DNA from: Paenibacillus sp. IHBB 10380
GTDB taxonomy: Bacteria > Bacillota > Bacilli > Paenibacillales > Paenibacillaceae
DNA length: 64,000 nt
Direction: 5' to 3'
Assembly (NCBI RefSeq): GCF_000949425.1
Contig: NZ_CP010976.1
Coordinates: 868,001 to 932,000 of the forward strand
Position 1 is the first letter of the stretch. Each line of letters begins with the position of its first letter. A model generated the notes under the pieces. That model saw only the letters and a program-made list of their open reading frames with translations. It was not told the DNA's origin and searched no databases. Made by a program: the position numbers and the translations under genes. Positions 17,786-28,198 of this stretch are shown here, piece after piece.

Positions 17786-17927
17786 CCTCTTTGCAGGAAG
17801 TCAGCTTTTCTTGTCGAATTAAATTATGCTAAGTGGTACTTAACAAACTAGTTGTTATGACCGATACATTCAAGGTAAGTTAAATTTAATTACATGATTA
17901 CTGAGATTTCTAGGAGGTGCACACCTA

Positions 17928-18428
17928 ATGCCATTAACACCATTGGACATACATAACAAAGAATTTGGACGCCGAATTCGTGGTTATGATGAAGATGAAG
18001 TTAACGAATTTTTGGATCAAGTTATCAAAGACTATGAGAGTGTTATTCGTGAGAACAAGGAACTTCATAACCAAATGATTATGATTCAGGAGAGATTGGA
18101 TCACTTCACGAATATTGAAGATACGCTTTCTAAGACGATTATCGTAGCTCAAGAAGCTGCGGATGATGTGAAGAGTAATTCTAAGAAAGAAGCTCAGCTC
18201 ATTATTAAGGAGTCCGAGAAGAACGCGGATCGAATTATTAATGAGGCTTTATCTAAATCACGTAGAATTTCTATCGAAATAGAAGAGCTGAAGAAGCAAG
18301 CATCTATTTATCGGACACGCTTCCGTTCGTTAGTCGAAGCGCAGTTAGAACTTCTAAGCTTAGATGGTTGGGAATCACTGGAGAATCAGGAAGTGAATGA
18401 AGTAAAGGAAGTTAAGGAAGTGTATTAG
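17928..18428 (+). CDS. divIVA: Septum site-determining protein DivIVA
   Basis: Coiled-coil protein that binds curved membrane at poles and septa. The N-terminal lipid-binding domain is typical (MPLTPLDIHNKEFGRRIRGY, DEDEVNEFLDQVIKDYE) and is followed by coiled coil to about residue 145. The tail contains repeated NEVKEVKEV. 166 residues, strong TAGGAGGTG site. It is the last gene before the T-box leader and may have its own promoter in the 142-bp gap upstream. Confidence 0.95.
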   Translation: MPLTPLDIHNKEFGRRIRGYDEDEVNEFLDQVIKDYESVIRENKELHNQMIMIQERLDHFTNIEDTLSKTIIVAQEAADDVKSNSKKEAQLIIKESEKNADRIINEALSKSRRISIEIEELKKQASIYRTRFRSLVEAQLELLSLDGWESLENQEVNEVKEVKEVY

Positions 18429-18504
18429 GCTTCTGTTCGGGTTGACTTTTTGAGTAAAGAAAGCTATAAATATAGTCATAACTGATTTATTTCGTTTATA
18501 TGTA

Positions 18505-18787
18505 TTTGATGATGGGATAAGTACGATAGTGATCTGATCTCCAGAGAGTTGGCGCTGTGCTGTAAGCCGATGTTCAGAACCTAAGCGGAAGATCCTCCCG
18601 GAGAAGTGAAGCTGAAGTGTCTTCTGACGCGTGTAAGCTGAACCGGTTCTGCCGAACGTTATATCGGCTCTATGTTGGAAGTATCAGCGTAGGTATGAGG
18701 TGTCGCTCAAGATAGGTATTTTTAAGTGAGCGAAATTAGGGTGGTCACGCGAGCGGAAGTCTCGTCCCTTTGGGGATGGGGCTTTTT
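18505..18787 (+). promoter_or_regulatory. T-box leader of ileS
   Basis: The 457-bp gap before ileS holds a T-box riboswitch. The stem I AGAGAG element is at 18543-18548, a probable AUC (Ile) specifier at 18592-18594, and the T-box AGGGTGGTCACGCG at 18738-18751. A G-U-rich terminator hairpin ends near 18783 with six T. Uncharged tRNA-Ile binding the T-box bulge would favour the antiterminator. Confidence 0.9.
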
Positions 18788-18885
18788 TGTGTTCCAATCC
18801 CCCGTGATAAGGGAGATCTAGGAGGGGGAAACCCTCTGAATTAGGGCAATTGTCCTCAATAATATATGGAAGGAAGTTGAAATGA

Positions 18886-21800
18886 ATGAAGAGAGTAGAT
18901 GTTAAAGAAAAGGCACGGACACGTGATCTGCGTATCCTTAATAAGTGGAACGAAGAAGGAACGTTTCGCAAATCCATTGTTCATCGTGAAGGTAAGCCGA
19001 ATTTTGTATTTTATGAGGGACCACCAACAGCGAATGGTAAGCCCCATATCGGTCACGTCCTGGGTCGGGTGATCAAGGATTTTGTTGGTCGATATCAGAC
19101 GATGAAGGGGTTCCGCGTCGTACGTAAGGCTGGATGGGATACGCATGGTCTTCCGGTAGAACTGGGTGTACAGAAACAGCTTGGAATTACGCACAAGCAT
19201 GAGATTGAGGAATACGGTGTAGAGGCTTTTATTCAGAAGTGTAAAGAAAGTGTGTTTGTGTATGAGGAGCAGTGGCGTGATTTAACAGAAGCTATTGGAT
19301 ACTGGACGGATCTTGATCATCCATATATCACATTGGATAATAACTATATTGAGAGCGTGTGGAACATTCTAGCTACGGTTCATGAGAAAGATTTATTGTA
19401 TCGTGGTCACCGCGTTAGCCCATATTGTCCAGATTGTCAGACGACGCTCAGTTCCCATGAAGTGGCGCAAGGATATAAGGATGTTAAAGATCTGAGTGCT
19501 ACAGCTAAATTTAAGCTTCATGATAGTGGCGAATATGTTCTAGCTTGGACGACGACGCCTTGGACATTACCTGGACACGTAGCACTTGCTGTGAATCCAG
19601 ATATGGAATATGCACGGGTAAAACAAGAGGATGGCGTATATATCGTTGCTAAGAAATTAGTGGATGATGTAATGAATGGCGATTATGAAGTTGTGGGTAC
19701 ACTCAAAGGGTCTGAATTGGTTGGTAAGACATATGATCCTCCGTTCACATACGTTCAAGTAGAGAAATCTAACGTAATCGTGGGTGCGAAGTTTGTTACA
19801 GATGCTAGTGGTACGGGTATCGTACATTTAGCTCCCGCACATGGTGAAGATGACTATAGAGTATGTAAGGAAAATGATATTGGGTTTGTAAACGTTGTGA
19901 ATCTGCAAGGCTGTTATGTGGATGAAGTGAAGGCATTAGCTGGACGTTTTGTGAAAGACTGCGATGTAGATATCGTTAAAATGCTCTCGGATCGCGGATT
20001 GTTATATAGCAAAGAGAAATATGAGCACAGTTATCCATTCTGCTGGCGTTGTGATACTCCACTACTCTATTATGCAATGGATAGTTGGTTCATTAAGACG
20101 ACAGCTATCAAGGATCAGCTTATCGCTAACAATAACGAAGTAAATTGGTATCCTGGTCATATACGCGAAGGACGTTTTGGTAAATTCCTAGAAGATTTAG
20201 TAGATTGGAATATTAGCCGTGATCGTTATTGGGGTACCCCGCTAAATGTCTGGACCTGTGATACATGTGCTACAGAATTTGCTCCGCACAGTCGTGCTGA
20301 GTTGAAGGAAAGAGCAATCGGTGAGGTTAGTGATGATCTAGACCTGCATAAACCGTATGTAGATGAAATCAAGTTCCGTTGTACATGTGGTGGCGAGATG
20401 AAACGGACATCAGAAGTCATTGATGTATGGTTTGACAGTGGCTCAATGCCATTTGCTCAGCAACATTATCCTTTTGAGAATCAGGAGACGTTCGAGCAGC
20501 AATATCCGGCTGACATGATCTGTGAAGGAATTGATCAGACTCGCGGTTGGTTCTACAGTCTATTAGCTGTATCTACATTGTTAACTGGAAAAGCGCCGTA
20601 CAAGGCGGTTATGGCCACAGGGCACGTCCTTGATGAACAAGGACAGAAGATGTCTAAGTCTAAAGGTAATGTCATTGATCCATGGGAGATCATTGAAGAA
20701 TATGGTACTGATGCTTTCCGCTGGGCGTTGCTGTCTGATAGTGCACCTTGGAATAGTAAACGTTTCTCCAAAGGAATCGTAGGGGAAGCGAAATCCAAGA
20801 TGGTGGATACGCTCGTTAATACTCATGCATTCTTGACTCTATATGCAGGAATTGACGGTTATAATCCATCGGAACATCCTTTCCAGCCTTCGAATCATAA
20901 GCTTGACCGCTGGGTGGTATCTCGTCTTAACAGCTTGATCAAGACCGTGGATAAAGGATTAGCTGTGAATGATTTCTTAAATGCTTCCAAAGCGATCGAA
21001 TCATTCATCGATGAGCTGAGTAACTGGTATATCCGTCGTTCACGTGATCGGTTCTGGGGTAGCGGACTTACCGAAGATAAGCTTGACGCATACCGTACTT
21101 TAACGGAAGTATTATTAACAACAGCGAAGCTGATTGCACCATTCACACCTATGCTGGCAGAAGAAATATATCTTAATCTTGGTGGTAAAGAAGAAAGTGT
21201 GCATCTGGACGATTATCCACAGGTAAATGAATCTTTCATCGATGAAGCATTAGAACGGGATATGGAGACTGCACGCCGCATTGTTGAGCTTGCACGCAAC
21301 GTCCGTAATGAGACAGGACTCAAGACGCGTCAGCCATTGTCTGAGCTCATTGTATCGATCGATCGTGATTTTGATCTGCCTGGCTATGAAGAGATCATTA
21401 AAGAAGAAATTAATGTGAAGAACATCCATACTGAAACGGATGATAGTGGATTCGTTGATTTCACGTTCAAGCTCAATTTGAAAGTTGCAGGTAAAAAATA
21501 TGGTAAGAATGTTGGATTCCTGCAAAACTTCTTCAAGACCATGTCTGCGGAAGATACACGTAAAGCAGTGGAGAGTGGTTCTCTGAATGTGGTTTCTCCA
21601 GAAGGGGAAGATATTCAAGTCACTTCTGAGGAATTACTAGTAGAGAAGCAAGCGAAATCGGGCTTTGCTTCTGCTAGTGGCTACGGCATTACAGTAGCGC
21701 TGAATACGGATATCACGCTGGAATTGGAGCAAGAGGGGTGGGTTCGTGAGGTTGTACGTGCGGTTCAAGATTATCGTAAAAAGCTTGATCTACCGATTGA

Positions 21801-21975
21801 GAAACGTATCGTTCTAACTTTGGATACTGACGAAGAATTGAAGACTGCAATTACGAATTTCAATCATGTACTCCGAGACAATGTACTGGTTACCGATCTA
21901 CTGTTTGGAAATAAAGAGGCAATGGAACAAGCAGATATTGCTGGGAAATCTGTGGGTATTCATATCGCCGACTAA
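18886..21975 (+). CDS. ileS: Isoleucyl-tRNA synthetase, long IleS2-like type
   Basis: Charges tRNA-Ile. The class I signatures are GKPHIGHVLGRV (HIGH) and QKMSKSKGN (KMSKS), with RKAGWDTHGLPVE in the editing-linked region. The 1029-residue length and the wording after HIGH (RVIKDFVGRYQTMKGFRVVRKAG) fit the IleS2, eukaryote-like group (~1030-1050 residues); the B. subtilis enzyme is the ~920-residue type 1. IleS2 enzymes are known to be poorly inhibited by mupirocin. It sits after divIVA like the type 1 gene in B. subtilis and is controlled by the T-box. Confidence 0.95.
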   Translation: MKRVDVKEKARTRDLRILNKWNEEGTFRKSIVHREGKPNFVFYEGPPTANGKPHIGHVLGRVIKDFVGRYQTMKGFRVVRKAGWDTHGLPVELGVQKQLGITHKHEIEEYGVEAFIQKCKESVFVYEEQWRDLTEAIGYWTDLDHPYITLDNNYIESVWNILATVHEKDLLYRGHRVSPYCPDCQTTLSSHEVAQGYKDVKDLSATAKFKLHDSGEYVLAWTTTPWTLPGHVALAVNPDMEYARVKQEDGVYIVAKKLVDDVMNGDYEVVGTLKGSELVGKTYDPPFTYVQVEKSNVIVGAKFVTDASGTGIVHLAPAHGEDDYRVCKENDIGFVNVVNLQGCYVDEVKALAGRFVKDCDVDIVKMLSDRGLLYSKEKYEHSYPFCWRCDTPLLYYAMDSWFIKTTAIKDQLIANNNEVNWYPGHIREGRFGKFLEDLVDWNISRDRYWGTPLNVWTCDTCATEFAPHSRAELKERAIGEVSDDLDLHKPYVDEIKFRCTCGGEMKRTSEVIDVWFDSGSMPFAQQHYPFENQETFEQQYPADMICEGIDQTRGWFYSLLAVSTLLTGKAPYKAVMATGHVLDEQGQKMSKSKGNVIDPWEIIEEYGTDAFRWALLSDSAPWNSKRFSKGIVGEAKSKMVDTLVNTHAFLTLYAGIDGYNPSEHPFQPSNHKLDRWVVSRLNSLIKTVDKGLAVNDFLNASKAIESFIDELSNWYIRRSRDRFWGSGLTEDKLDAYRTLTEVLLTTAKLIAPFTPMLAEEIYLNLGGKEESVHLDDYPQVNESFIDEALERDMETARRIVELARNVRNETGLKTRQPLSELIVSIDRDFDLPGYEEIIKEEINVKNIHTETDDSGFVDFTFKLNLKVAGKKYGKNVGFLQNFFKTMSAEDTRKAVESGSLNVVSPEGEDIQVTSEELLVEKQAKSGFASASGYGITVALNTDITLELEQEGWVREVVRAVQDYRKKLDLPIEKRIVLTLDTDEELKTAITNFNHVLRDNVLVTDLLFGNKEAMEQADIAGKSVGIHIAD

Positions 21976-22064
21976 GATGTACTCCTTTGGAACATAATAA
22001 CAAGATCATGAAGTATAAGTGCAGGATCAATAAGATGTCATTTATCTTATGCTTCAAACAAAAT

Positions 22065-22122
22065 ACGAGCCAAATGCACCTTAGGGAGTTGATCCTCAAG
22101 GTAGCACTGGCTCGTTTCTTTT
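22065..22122 (+). terminator. Terminator after ileS
   Basis: ACGAGCCA (22065-22072) pairs with TGGCTCGT (22108-22115); the inner GCACCTT and AAGGTAGC arms extend the stem. TTCTTTT follows. Confidence 0.8.
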
Positions 22123-22147
22123 CATTCAAAGGAGTCTGATTGGTGTA

Positions 22148-22471
22148 ATGGTAAATGATGATAAAGATACGATGCAAACACAGGATCGCACTGAGCAGAT
22201 ATTCAAACTCACTTCAAGCATTGCGCAGCAGCTAGAGAAATCGCGGATTACAGAATATATAGGGCTTCTGAATCGACCTTGGCGATTAATATGGCTGAAT
22301 ATGTTAGCCGGTACTGCGCGAGGGGTAGGGATCGCGATCGGGTTCACTTTTTTTGCAGCTACGATTATTTATCTTCTTCAAGTATTAGGAGCTCTGAATT
22401 TACCCATTATAGGTGATTACATTGCTGATATTGTGCGAATTGTACAGCGTCAACTGGAATTAGATTATTAA
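22148..22471 (+). CDS. DUF5665-type small membrane protein
   Basis: 107-residue protein: a charged N-terminal half (about residues 1-45) and then RLIWLNMLAGTARGVGIAIG leading into one membrane segment and a short tail. This wording matches a conserved family of unknown role (DUF5665 in my reading). GTG/ATG start near 22148 behind an AAGGAG site about 20 bases upstream; the exact start is uncertain. It stands alone between the ileS terminator and the convergent yteA. Confidence 0.7.
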   Translation: MVNDDKDTMQTQDRTEQIFKLTSSIAQQLEKSRITEYIGLLNRPWRLIWLNMLAGTARGVGIAIGFTFFAATIIYLLQVLGALNLPIIGDYIADIVRIVQRQLELDY

Positions 22472-22496
22472 AATGAGATGGGTTTGAACATCCGTA

Positions 22497-23234
22497 TTAA
22501 TCTTGGTGACGAACGGGGGCATTAGGATCAAGTATATTAAAACCTTCCCCATTCTCCACATATTTAAGGTATTGCCTATTACGCATAATACCAATAGGCT
22601 TACCTGTAATATCTGCGGCTAAGAAACTTTCAAAAGGTTCAACACAGCCCTCCAATTCATCGTCAGCTTCGATTTCCATTTCATTGTAGCTACTAATGTT
22701 GTTTCCTTCAGCGAGTGCGGGGCTATCGGATGTACCCCAGTTCTCAACAATTTGCCATGCATCTTCTCCATCGAAGCCATTCTGATCATCTCGCTCATCG
22801 AGACTCGTTCGACCAAAGGGAGGCATAAGAAATTCTTCTTCCACTGGACGATAATCAGAAACGATTTGTCGCGGTGTGTGTTCAATACAGTATTCGGTTG
22901 CTGGAATAGCCGACAGACGATCATAAGAAATGGGGCAGTTACATCGGGTACATGTTCCGTAAACACCTTTATCCATGCGAGCGAGTGCTGTGTCAATGCG
23001 TTCTAGTTGTAAATCATCATGCTCTAGAAGAGATATATCCATTTCGCGGTTGTAGAGTTCAGTGGCCACATCAGCAGGATGGTTATCTATCGTTGATAAT
23101 TCACCCGTCTGATCACGCAGAGATTCCTCTAGCCCATGATGTTCATTCTCCTTCGTTCGATGAGCGATATCTTCTCGTTCTTGCTCTAACTTCAAACGAA
23201 GATTGTTGAATTGGGATGACGAAAGATGGGACAT
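22497..23234 (-). CDS. yteA: YteA-like TraR/DksA zinc finger sporulation protein
   Basis: DksA/TraR-fold protein. A helical N-terminus (QFNNLRLKLEQEREDIAHRT) precedes the C4 zinc finger CTRCNCPISYDRLSAIPATEYC at about residues 95-120 from the chosen start. B. subtilis YteA has the same plan and length (~240 residues), and is linked to sporulation. The ATG at 23234 follows GGAGCTTG; an upstream start at 23258 overlaps that site. Convergent with the DUF5665 gene and divergent from lspA. Confidence 0.85.
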   Translation of the reverse strand: MSHLSSSQFNNLRLKLEQEREDIAHRTKENEHHGLEESLRDQTGELSTIDNHPADVATELYNREMDISLLEHDDLQLERIDTALARMDKGVYGTCTRCNCPISYDRLSAIPATEYCIEHTPRQIVSDYRPVEEEFLMPPFGRTSLDERDDQNGFDGEDAWQIVENWGTSDSPALAEGNNISSYNEMEIEADDELEGCVEPFESFLAADITGKPIGIMRNRQYLKYVENGEGFNILDPNAPVRHQD

Positions 23235-23458
23235 AAACAAGCTCCTTTCATTGTCCATAGGGACAGCTATTTCTCTTTATATAGAGTGCGCTGTTCGAGT
23301 CCGTTTTACATAAGGAAAATGTTCTCGTCAATGGTCCATTATGGACGGTTTCAGACAGGCTGTGCTACAATAAATGAGCCTATTTACACTAGACGAACCC
23401 TTTTGCTGATATCAAGTGAGGGGATAAGCAAATCATAAGATTGGAGTGACTATTTGAA

Positions 23459-23950
23459 GTGATATATTACATTATTGCGTTCATTGCTTTGTTGGTGGAT
23501 CAAGGAACTAAATATTTGATTGCTACCCGATTGGAGTTAAGTGAGCAAATACCCGTTATCGGTGATTTTTTCCTGATTACCTCTCATCGTAATCGGGGTG
23601 CAGCTTTCGGAATACTTCAAGATCAGCGTTGGTTCTTTATAGTGATTACATCGATCGTGGTGATTGGGATTCTCTGGTATTTACAGAAAGTAAGGCACTC
23701 CAACAACAAGCTTCTTCCGCTTGCCTTAAGTCTTGTGCTTGGTGGCGCAGTTGGGAATTTCATTGATCGTATGTTGAATGGAGAAGTCGTTGATTTCTTG
23801 CAATTTAATTTCGGTAGCTACACATTCCCTATTTTTAATGTGGCCGATTCATGTATTGTGGTTGGTGTAGCGCTTATTATTGTAGACTCATTGTTGGATA
23901 TGAAGAGAACATCAGTTAATCAGAACGAGGAAGGAAATGAAGAAGCGTGA
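23459..23950 (+). CDS. lspA: Signal peptidase II, lipoprotein-specific
   Basis: Membrane aspartyl protease that cuts prolipoproteins before the modified cysteine. Four membrane segments and the catalytic motifs VGNFIDRMLNGEVVDF and FNVADS (second Asp) are present, as is the N-terminal DQGTKYLI. GTG at 23459; 163 residues. It overlaps the next gene by 4 bases (GTGA). Confidence 0.96.
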   Translation: MIYYIIAFIALLVDQGTKYLIATRLELSEQIPVIGDFFLITSHRNRGAAFGILQDQRWFFIVITSIVVIGILWYLQKVRHSNNKLLPLALSLVLGGAVGNFIDRMLNGEVVDFLQFNFGSYTFPIFNVADSCIVVGVALIIVDSLLDMKRTSVNQNEEGNEEA

Positions 23951-24906
23951 ATGACACCATGGAGAACGAAGGCTACATGCTTGAGCAAGACTTAGATTTA
24001 AGGGAATGGACGATTGATGAGAGTTATGCTAAAGAACGAATTGATAAATACATAACCGAAGTGTGGGAAGAGGAAATATCTCGTTCTCAGGTTCAGTTGT
24101 GGATTACTGGTGATCATGTGAAAGTGAATGGCAACAGCGTTAAAGCGAACTATAAACTTTCGGTAGGTGATCATGTTGAGGTTGATGTTCCCGCACCCGT
24201 GACGGTGGAAATTATTCCAGAGAACATTCCACTTGAAGTTGTGTATGAGGATTCAGATGTCATTGTGGTCAATAAACCCAAAGGGATGGTAGTCCACCCG
24301 GCTCCAGGTCACTCGTCCGGAACGTTAGTTAATGCCCTTATGTATCATTGTACTGATTTATCAGGCATCAATGGTGAGATTCGCCCAGGCATTGTTCATC
24401 GGATTGATAAAGATACATCTGGACTTATTATGGCAGCTAAGAATGATAAAGCCCATGCTTCTCTCGCGGCTCAGCTCAAGGCACATACGGTTACACGGCG
24501 TTATATAGCGCTGGTTCATGGGAGCGTTAGTCATGATCAAGGAACAGTAGATGCACCTCTTGGACGTGATCCTAAGGATCGTAAAATGTTCACGGTTACG
24601 GAAAAGAACAGTAAGCGTGCGGTGACTCATTTCACAGTAAAAGAGCGTCTTGGCGACTACACATTACTTGAGCTCCAGCTAGAGACAGGGCGGACACATC
24701 AGATTCGTGTTCATATGAAGTTTATTGGACATTCGTTAGTCGGTGATCCATTATATGGACGTAACAAAGGGATTAAACTGAACGGTCAGGCACTTCATGC
24801 AGGTGTGCTTGGGTTCATTCATCCTTCAAGTGCAGAGTACATGGAATTCTCTGCTCCCATACCTGAGGATTTGGAAGAGCTTATTGCTGGGCTTCGTAGC
24901 CGTTAA
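23947..24906 (+). CDS. ylyB: RluA/RluD family 23S rRNA pseudouridine synthase (YlyB)
   Basis: Makes pseudouridine in ribosomal RNA. An S4 domain (about residues 25-85, RIDKYITEVWEEEISRSQVQ) is followed by the catalytic domain with HRIDKDTSGLIMAAKN, whose Asp is the nucleophile, and LETGRTHQIRVHM. 319 residues. The GTG start overlaps the lspA stop, and the lspA-ylyB pair is the same as in B. subtilis, ahead of the pyr operon. Confidence 0.93.
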   Translation: MNDTMENEGYMLEQDLDLREWTIDESYAKERIDKYITEVWEEEISRSQVQLWITGDHVKVNGNSVKANYKLSVGDHVEVDVPAPVTVEIIPENIPLEVVYEDSDVIVVNKPKGMVVHPAPGHSSGTLVNALMYHCTDLSGINGEIRPGIVHRIDKDTSGLIMAAKNDKAHASLAAQLKAHTVTRRYIALVHGSVSHDQGTVDAPLGRDPKDRKMFTVTEKNSKRAVTHFTVKERLGDYTLLELQLETGRTHQIRVHMKFIGHSLVGDPLYGRNKGIKLNGQALHAGVLGFIHPSSAEYMEFSAPIPEDLEELIAGLRSR

Positions 24907-24930
24907 AAGTACAAATCATTAGATAATTAG

Positions 24931-24951
24931 TCCATGGCATAACGCCATGGA
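24931..24951 (+). terminator. Short hairpin after ylyB
   Basis: TCCATGGC and GCCATGGA form an 8-bp stem with loop ATAAC. No clear T run follows, so termination is uncertain. Confidence 0.45.
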
Positions 24952-25022
24952 TTCCCTCATATTTAGGGGTAGAATTTTATATGAAATAAAATTTTGCTTA
25001 CAATAGGAGATGGGATAATTAT

Positions 25023-26276
25023 ATGAGTATTGAACAATATCAAGCAACTTATATCCAAGGTAACTTTGCAGACCGCATCGGCGGTTCCAACTATGGTAAA
25101 GACACATCCATTTATAAATTCGAAAAAATTAAGCGTGCTAAAGCTGCCGCTAAGAAGGATTTTCCTGATATCGAACTTATCGATATGGGAGTTGGAGAAC
25201 CTGATGAGATGGCTGATACGGGCATTGTGGCCAAGCTTGCTGAAGAAGCAGCTAAACCAGAGAATCGCGGCTACTCCGATAATGGTATCCCAGAATTCAA
25301 AGCAGCAGCAGCGCAGTATTTGAAAGAAGTATTCGGTGTAGCTGGTATAGATCCGGATACTGAAATCGTTCACTCTATTGGTTCTAAGCCAGCACTAGCG
25401 ATGCTTCCTTCTTGTTTCATTAATCTGGGAGACATTACAATTATGACGGTTCCTGGATATCCGGTTATTGGAACACACACGAAATATTTAGGTGGAGAAG
25501 TGTTCACTGTGGAGTTGAAGAAGGAGAATCAATTTCTTCCTGACCTGAACAGTATTCCAGAAGACATTGCTCGTCGGGCTAAGTTACTATACTTAAATTA
25601 TCCGAACAACCCAACAGGCGCTAGTGCGACAGTAGAATTTTTTACTAGTGTGGTTAAATGGGCGAAAAAGTATGACGTAGTTGTCGTGCACGATGCCCCT
25701 TACGCTGCACTAACTTATGACGGTATGAAGCCATTAAGTTTCCTTTCCGTACCTGGTGCCAAAGATGTAGGAGTTGAGCTTCATTCTCTATCTAAGTCTT
25801 ATAATATGACGGGCTGGAGAATTGGGTTTGTAGCGGGGAACCCTTTGGTTGTGAAAGCGTTCAGTGATGTGAAGGATAATAACGATTCTGGACAGTTCAT
25901 AGCGATCCAGAAAGCTGCAGTATATGGTTTGTCTCATCCTGAGATTACAGAACAAATTGCACTTAAATATTCTCGTCGCCATAATCTGTTGGTGGATGTA
26001 CTCAACGAGCTTGGTTTTACTGCTGAGAAACCTAGAGGTTCCTTTTTCTTATACGTAGAAGCACCTAAGGGAATTAAAGGTGGACAGCGTTTCGAATCCG
26101 GGGAGGACTTCTCTCAATTTCTTATTCGTGAGAAACTAATCTCTACAGTGCCTTGGGACGATGCAGGACATTTCGTTCGGTTCTCAGTTACGTTCATTGC
26201 CAACGGTGAAGAAGATGAGAAACGGGTTATCTCTGAAATTAAGCGTCGTCTAAGTGATGTACAATTCGAATTCTAA
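25023..26276 (+). CDS. dapL: LL-diaminopimelate aminotransferase
   Basis: PLP enzyme converting tetrahydrodipicolinate directly to LL-diaminopimelate for lysine and cell wall synthesis. Family wording: FADRIGGSNYGKDTSIYKFEKI-like start, GVGEPDEMADTGIV, NPTGASA, and SKSYNMTGWRIGF with the PLP lysine. 417 residues. This one-step pathway differs from the acetylase route of B. subtilis and is common in Paenibacillus. It ends in a perfect terminator. Confidence 0.95.
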   Translation: MSIEQYQATYIQGNFADRIGGSNYGKDTSIYKFEKIKRAKAAAKKDFPDIELIDMGVGEPDEMADTGIVAKLAEEAAKPENRGYSDNGIPEFKAAAAQYLKEVFGVAGIDPDTEIVHSIGSKPALAMLPSCFINLGDITIMTVPGYPVIGTHTKYLGGEVFTVELKKENQFLPDLNSIPEDIARRAKLLYLNYPNNPTGASATVEFFTSVVKWAKKYDVVVVHDAPYAALTYDGMKPLSFLSVPGAKDVGVELHSLSKSYNMTGWRIGFVAGNPLVVKAFSDVKDNNDSGQFIAIQKAAVYGLSHPEITEQIALKYSRRHNLLVDVLNELGFTAEKPRGSFFLYVEAPKGIKGGQRFESGEDFSQFLIREKLISTVPWDDAGHFVRFSVTFIANGEEDEKRVISEIKRRLSDVQFEF

Positions 26277-26280
26277 TGAA

Positions 26281-26310
26281 AAGGATCTGCATACTGCAGA
26301 TCCTTTTTTT
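26281..26310 (+). terminator. Terminator after dapL
   Basis: AAGGATCTGCA (26281-26291) and TGCAGATCCTT (26295-26305) form a perfect 11-bp stem with loop TAC and a T run. Confidence 0.95.
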
Positions 26311-26338
26311 GTTCAATAAAATAGACAAACGACACCAG

Positions 26339-26367
26339 TTGACATGGTTCTCGTGTTCTGTCATAAT
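26339..26367 (+). promoter_or_regulatory. Sigma-A promoter of the pyr operon
   Basis: Consensus TTGACA (26339-26344) and CATAAT (26362-26367) with exactly 17 bp between them, just upstream of the PyrR attenuator. Confidence 0.85.
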
Positions 26368-26396
26368 TATTTTCAAATGAATAGCACCTTTAATTC

Positions 26397-26552
26397 AGTC
26401 CCGTGAGACTGGCAAGGTTACGTGAACCGAGGTTCACCAAACAGCATCCGTGTGAGCATGTGCTCTTATTGGATTGCGTTCGGTCTCCTCTCATTCATTC
26501 TGTAATGGATGAATTCGTGAACTCCTTGCCACTTGGGTAAGGAGTTTTTTGT
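26397..26552 (+). promoter_or_regulatory. PyrR-dependent attenuator
   Basis: The PyrR-binding loop sequence AGTCCCGTGAGACTGG is at 26397-26412, close to the known consensus ARUCCNGNGAGGYU. A GTGAACC/GGTTCAC hairpin (26422-26437) follows. The terminator AACTCCTTGCC (26520-26530) with GGTAAGGAGTT (26536-26546) and six T precedes pyrR. With UMP, PyrR binding would release the terminator and stop transcription. Confidence 0.88.
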
Positions 26553-26599
26553 TTGTCACGGGAGATGTTAAAGGAAACCCAACACTGAAGGAGTCTTGA

Positions 26600-27183
<584 letters not shown>

Positions 27184-27184
<1 letters not shown>

Positions 27185-28095
27185 TGATGACAGCTACTCA
27201 TCTGAAAGAACGTAGTCTGCTTGGTCTAAAGGATTTGAGCCGGAATGAGATCGAATCTATTCTCGATAGAGCAGCTTATTGGGAAGCACAGAGCGAGAAG
27301 GTCGTTCCTATGCTGAACTCACGATTTGTGGCTAACATGTTTTTTGAGAATAGTACAAGAACCCGATTCTCCTTCGAAATGGCTGAGAAACGTCTTGGAG
27401 CACAGGTGCTGAATTTTGCAGCAGCAGCTTCTAGTGTTGACAAGGGTGAATCGATCTACGATACGGTACGAACGCTTGAATCCATGGGTATTGATGCTGG
27501 AGTCATTCGCTTAAAGCCAGATGGGGTTCTACAGAATCTTGCCGAGACCGTTAATGTGCCCTTGATTAACGCTGGAGACGGTAACAATGAACATCCAACT
27601 CAGGCACTGCTGGATCTGTACACAATGCGTAAGAAATTTGGATACCTTAAAGGTCTGAAAGTGTCCATTATTGGAGATATACAGCACAGTAGAGTGGCTC
27701 GTTCAGATCTTTGGGCATTGAAGAAGTTCGGAGCGGAGGTAAGGTTCTGCGCACCTAACAGTATGAGAGCACCTGAACTTGAACAACACGCAGCGTATGT
27801 ATCGATGGATGAAGCTATGGAAGCGGATGTAGTTATGATGCTTAGAGTTCAACTCGAACGTCATGCAACAGGTATCCTGAAATCCGCTGCGGCATATAGA
27901 GAGCAATATGGTTTGACAGAAGCAAGAGCAGCTAAGTTATCCAAGGATACGATCATTATGCATCCTGCACCGGTGAATCGTAATGTTGAGATTGATGATC
28001 TTGTGGTGGAGAGTTCACAGTCTATGATTTTTCCTCAAATGAGTAATGGCGTGCCCATTCGAATGGCGGTTATTGAACGCGCTTTGAGGAATTAA
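27184..28095 (+). CDS. pyrB: Aspartate carbamoyltransferase catalytic chain
   Basis: Joins carbamoyl phosphate and aspartate, second step of UMP synthesis. The carbamoyl-phosphate motif FFENSTRTRFSFEMAEKRLG and the HPTQALLDLYTM motif are clear, as is the HPAPVNRNVEI end. 303 residues, class without a regulatory chain. Directly coupled to pyrR (TAATG). Confidence 0.97.
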
Positions 28096-28198
28096 GAAAA
28101 AATAGACGATAAAAAAATTAATAAATATACACAAATATGAATTATTATTATACAATAGATTGAGAGAATTATGGAGCAATCAATGAGCGGAGGTCATT

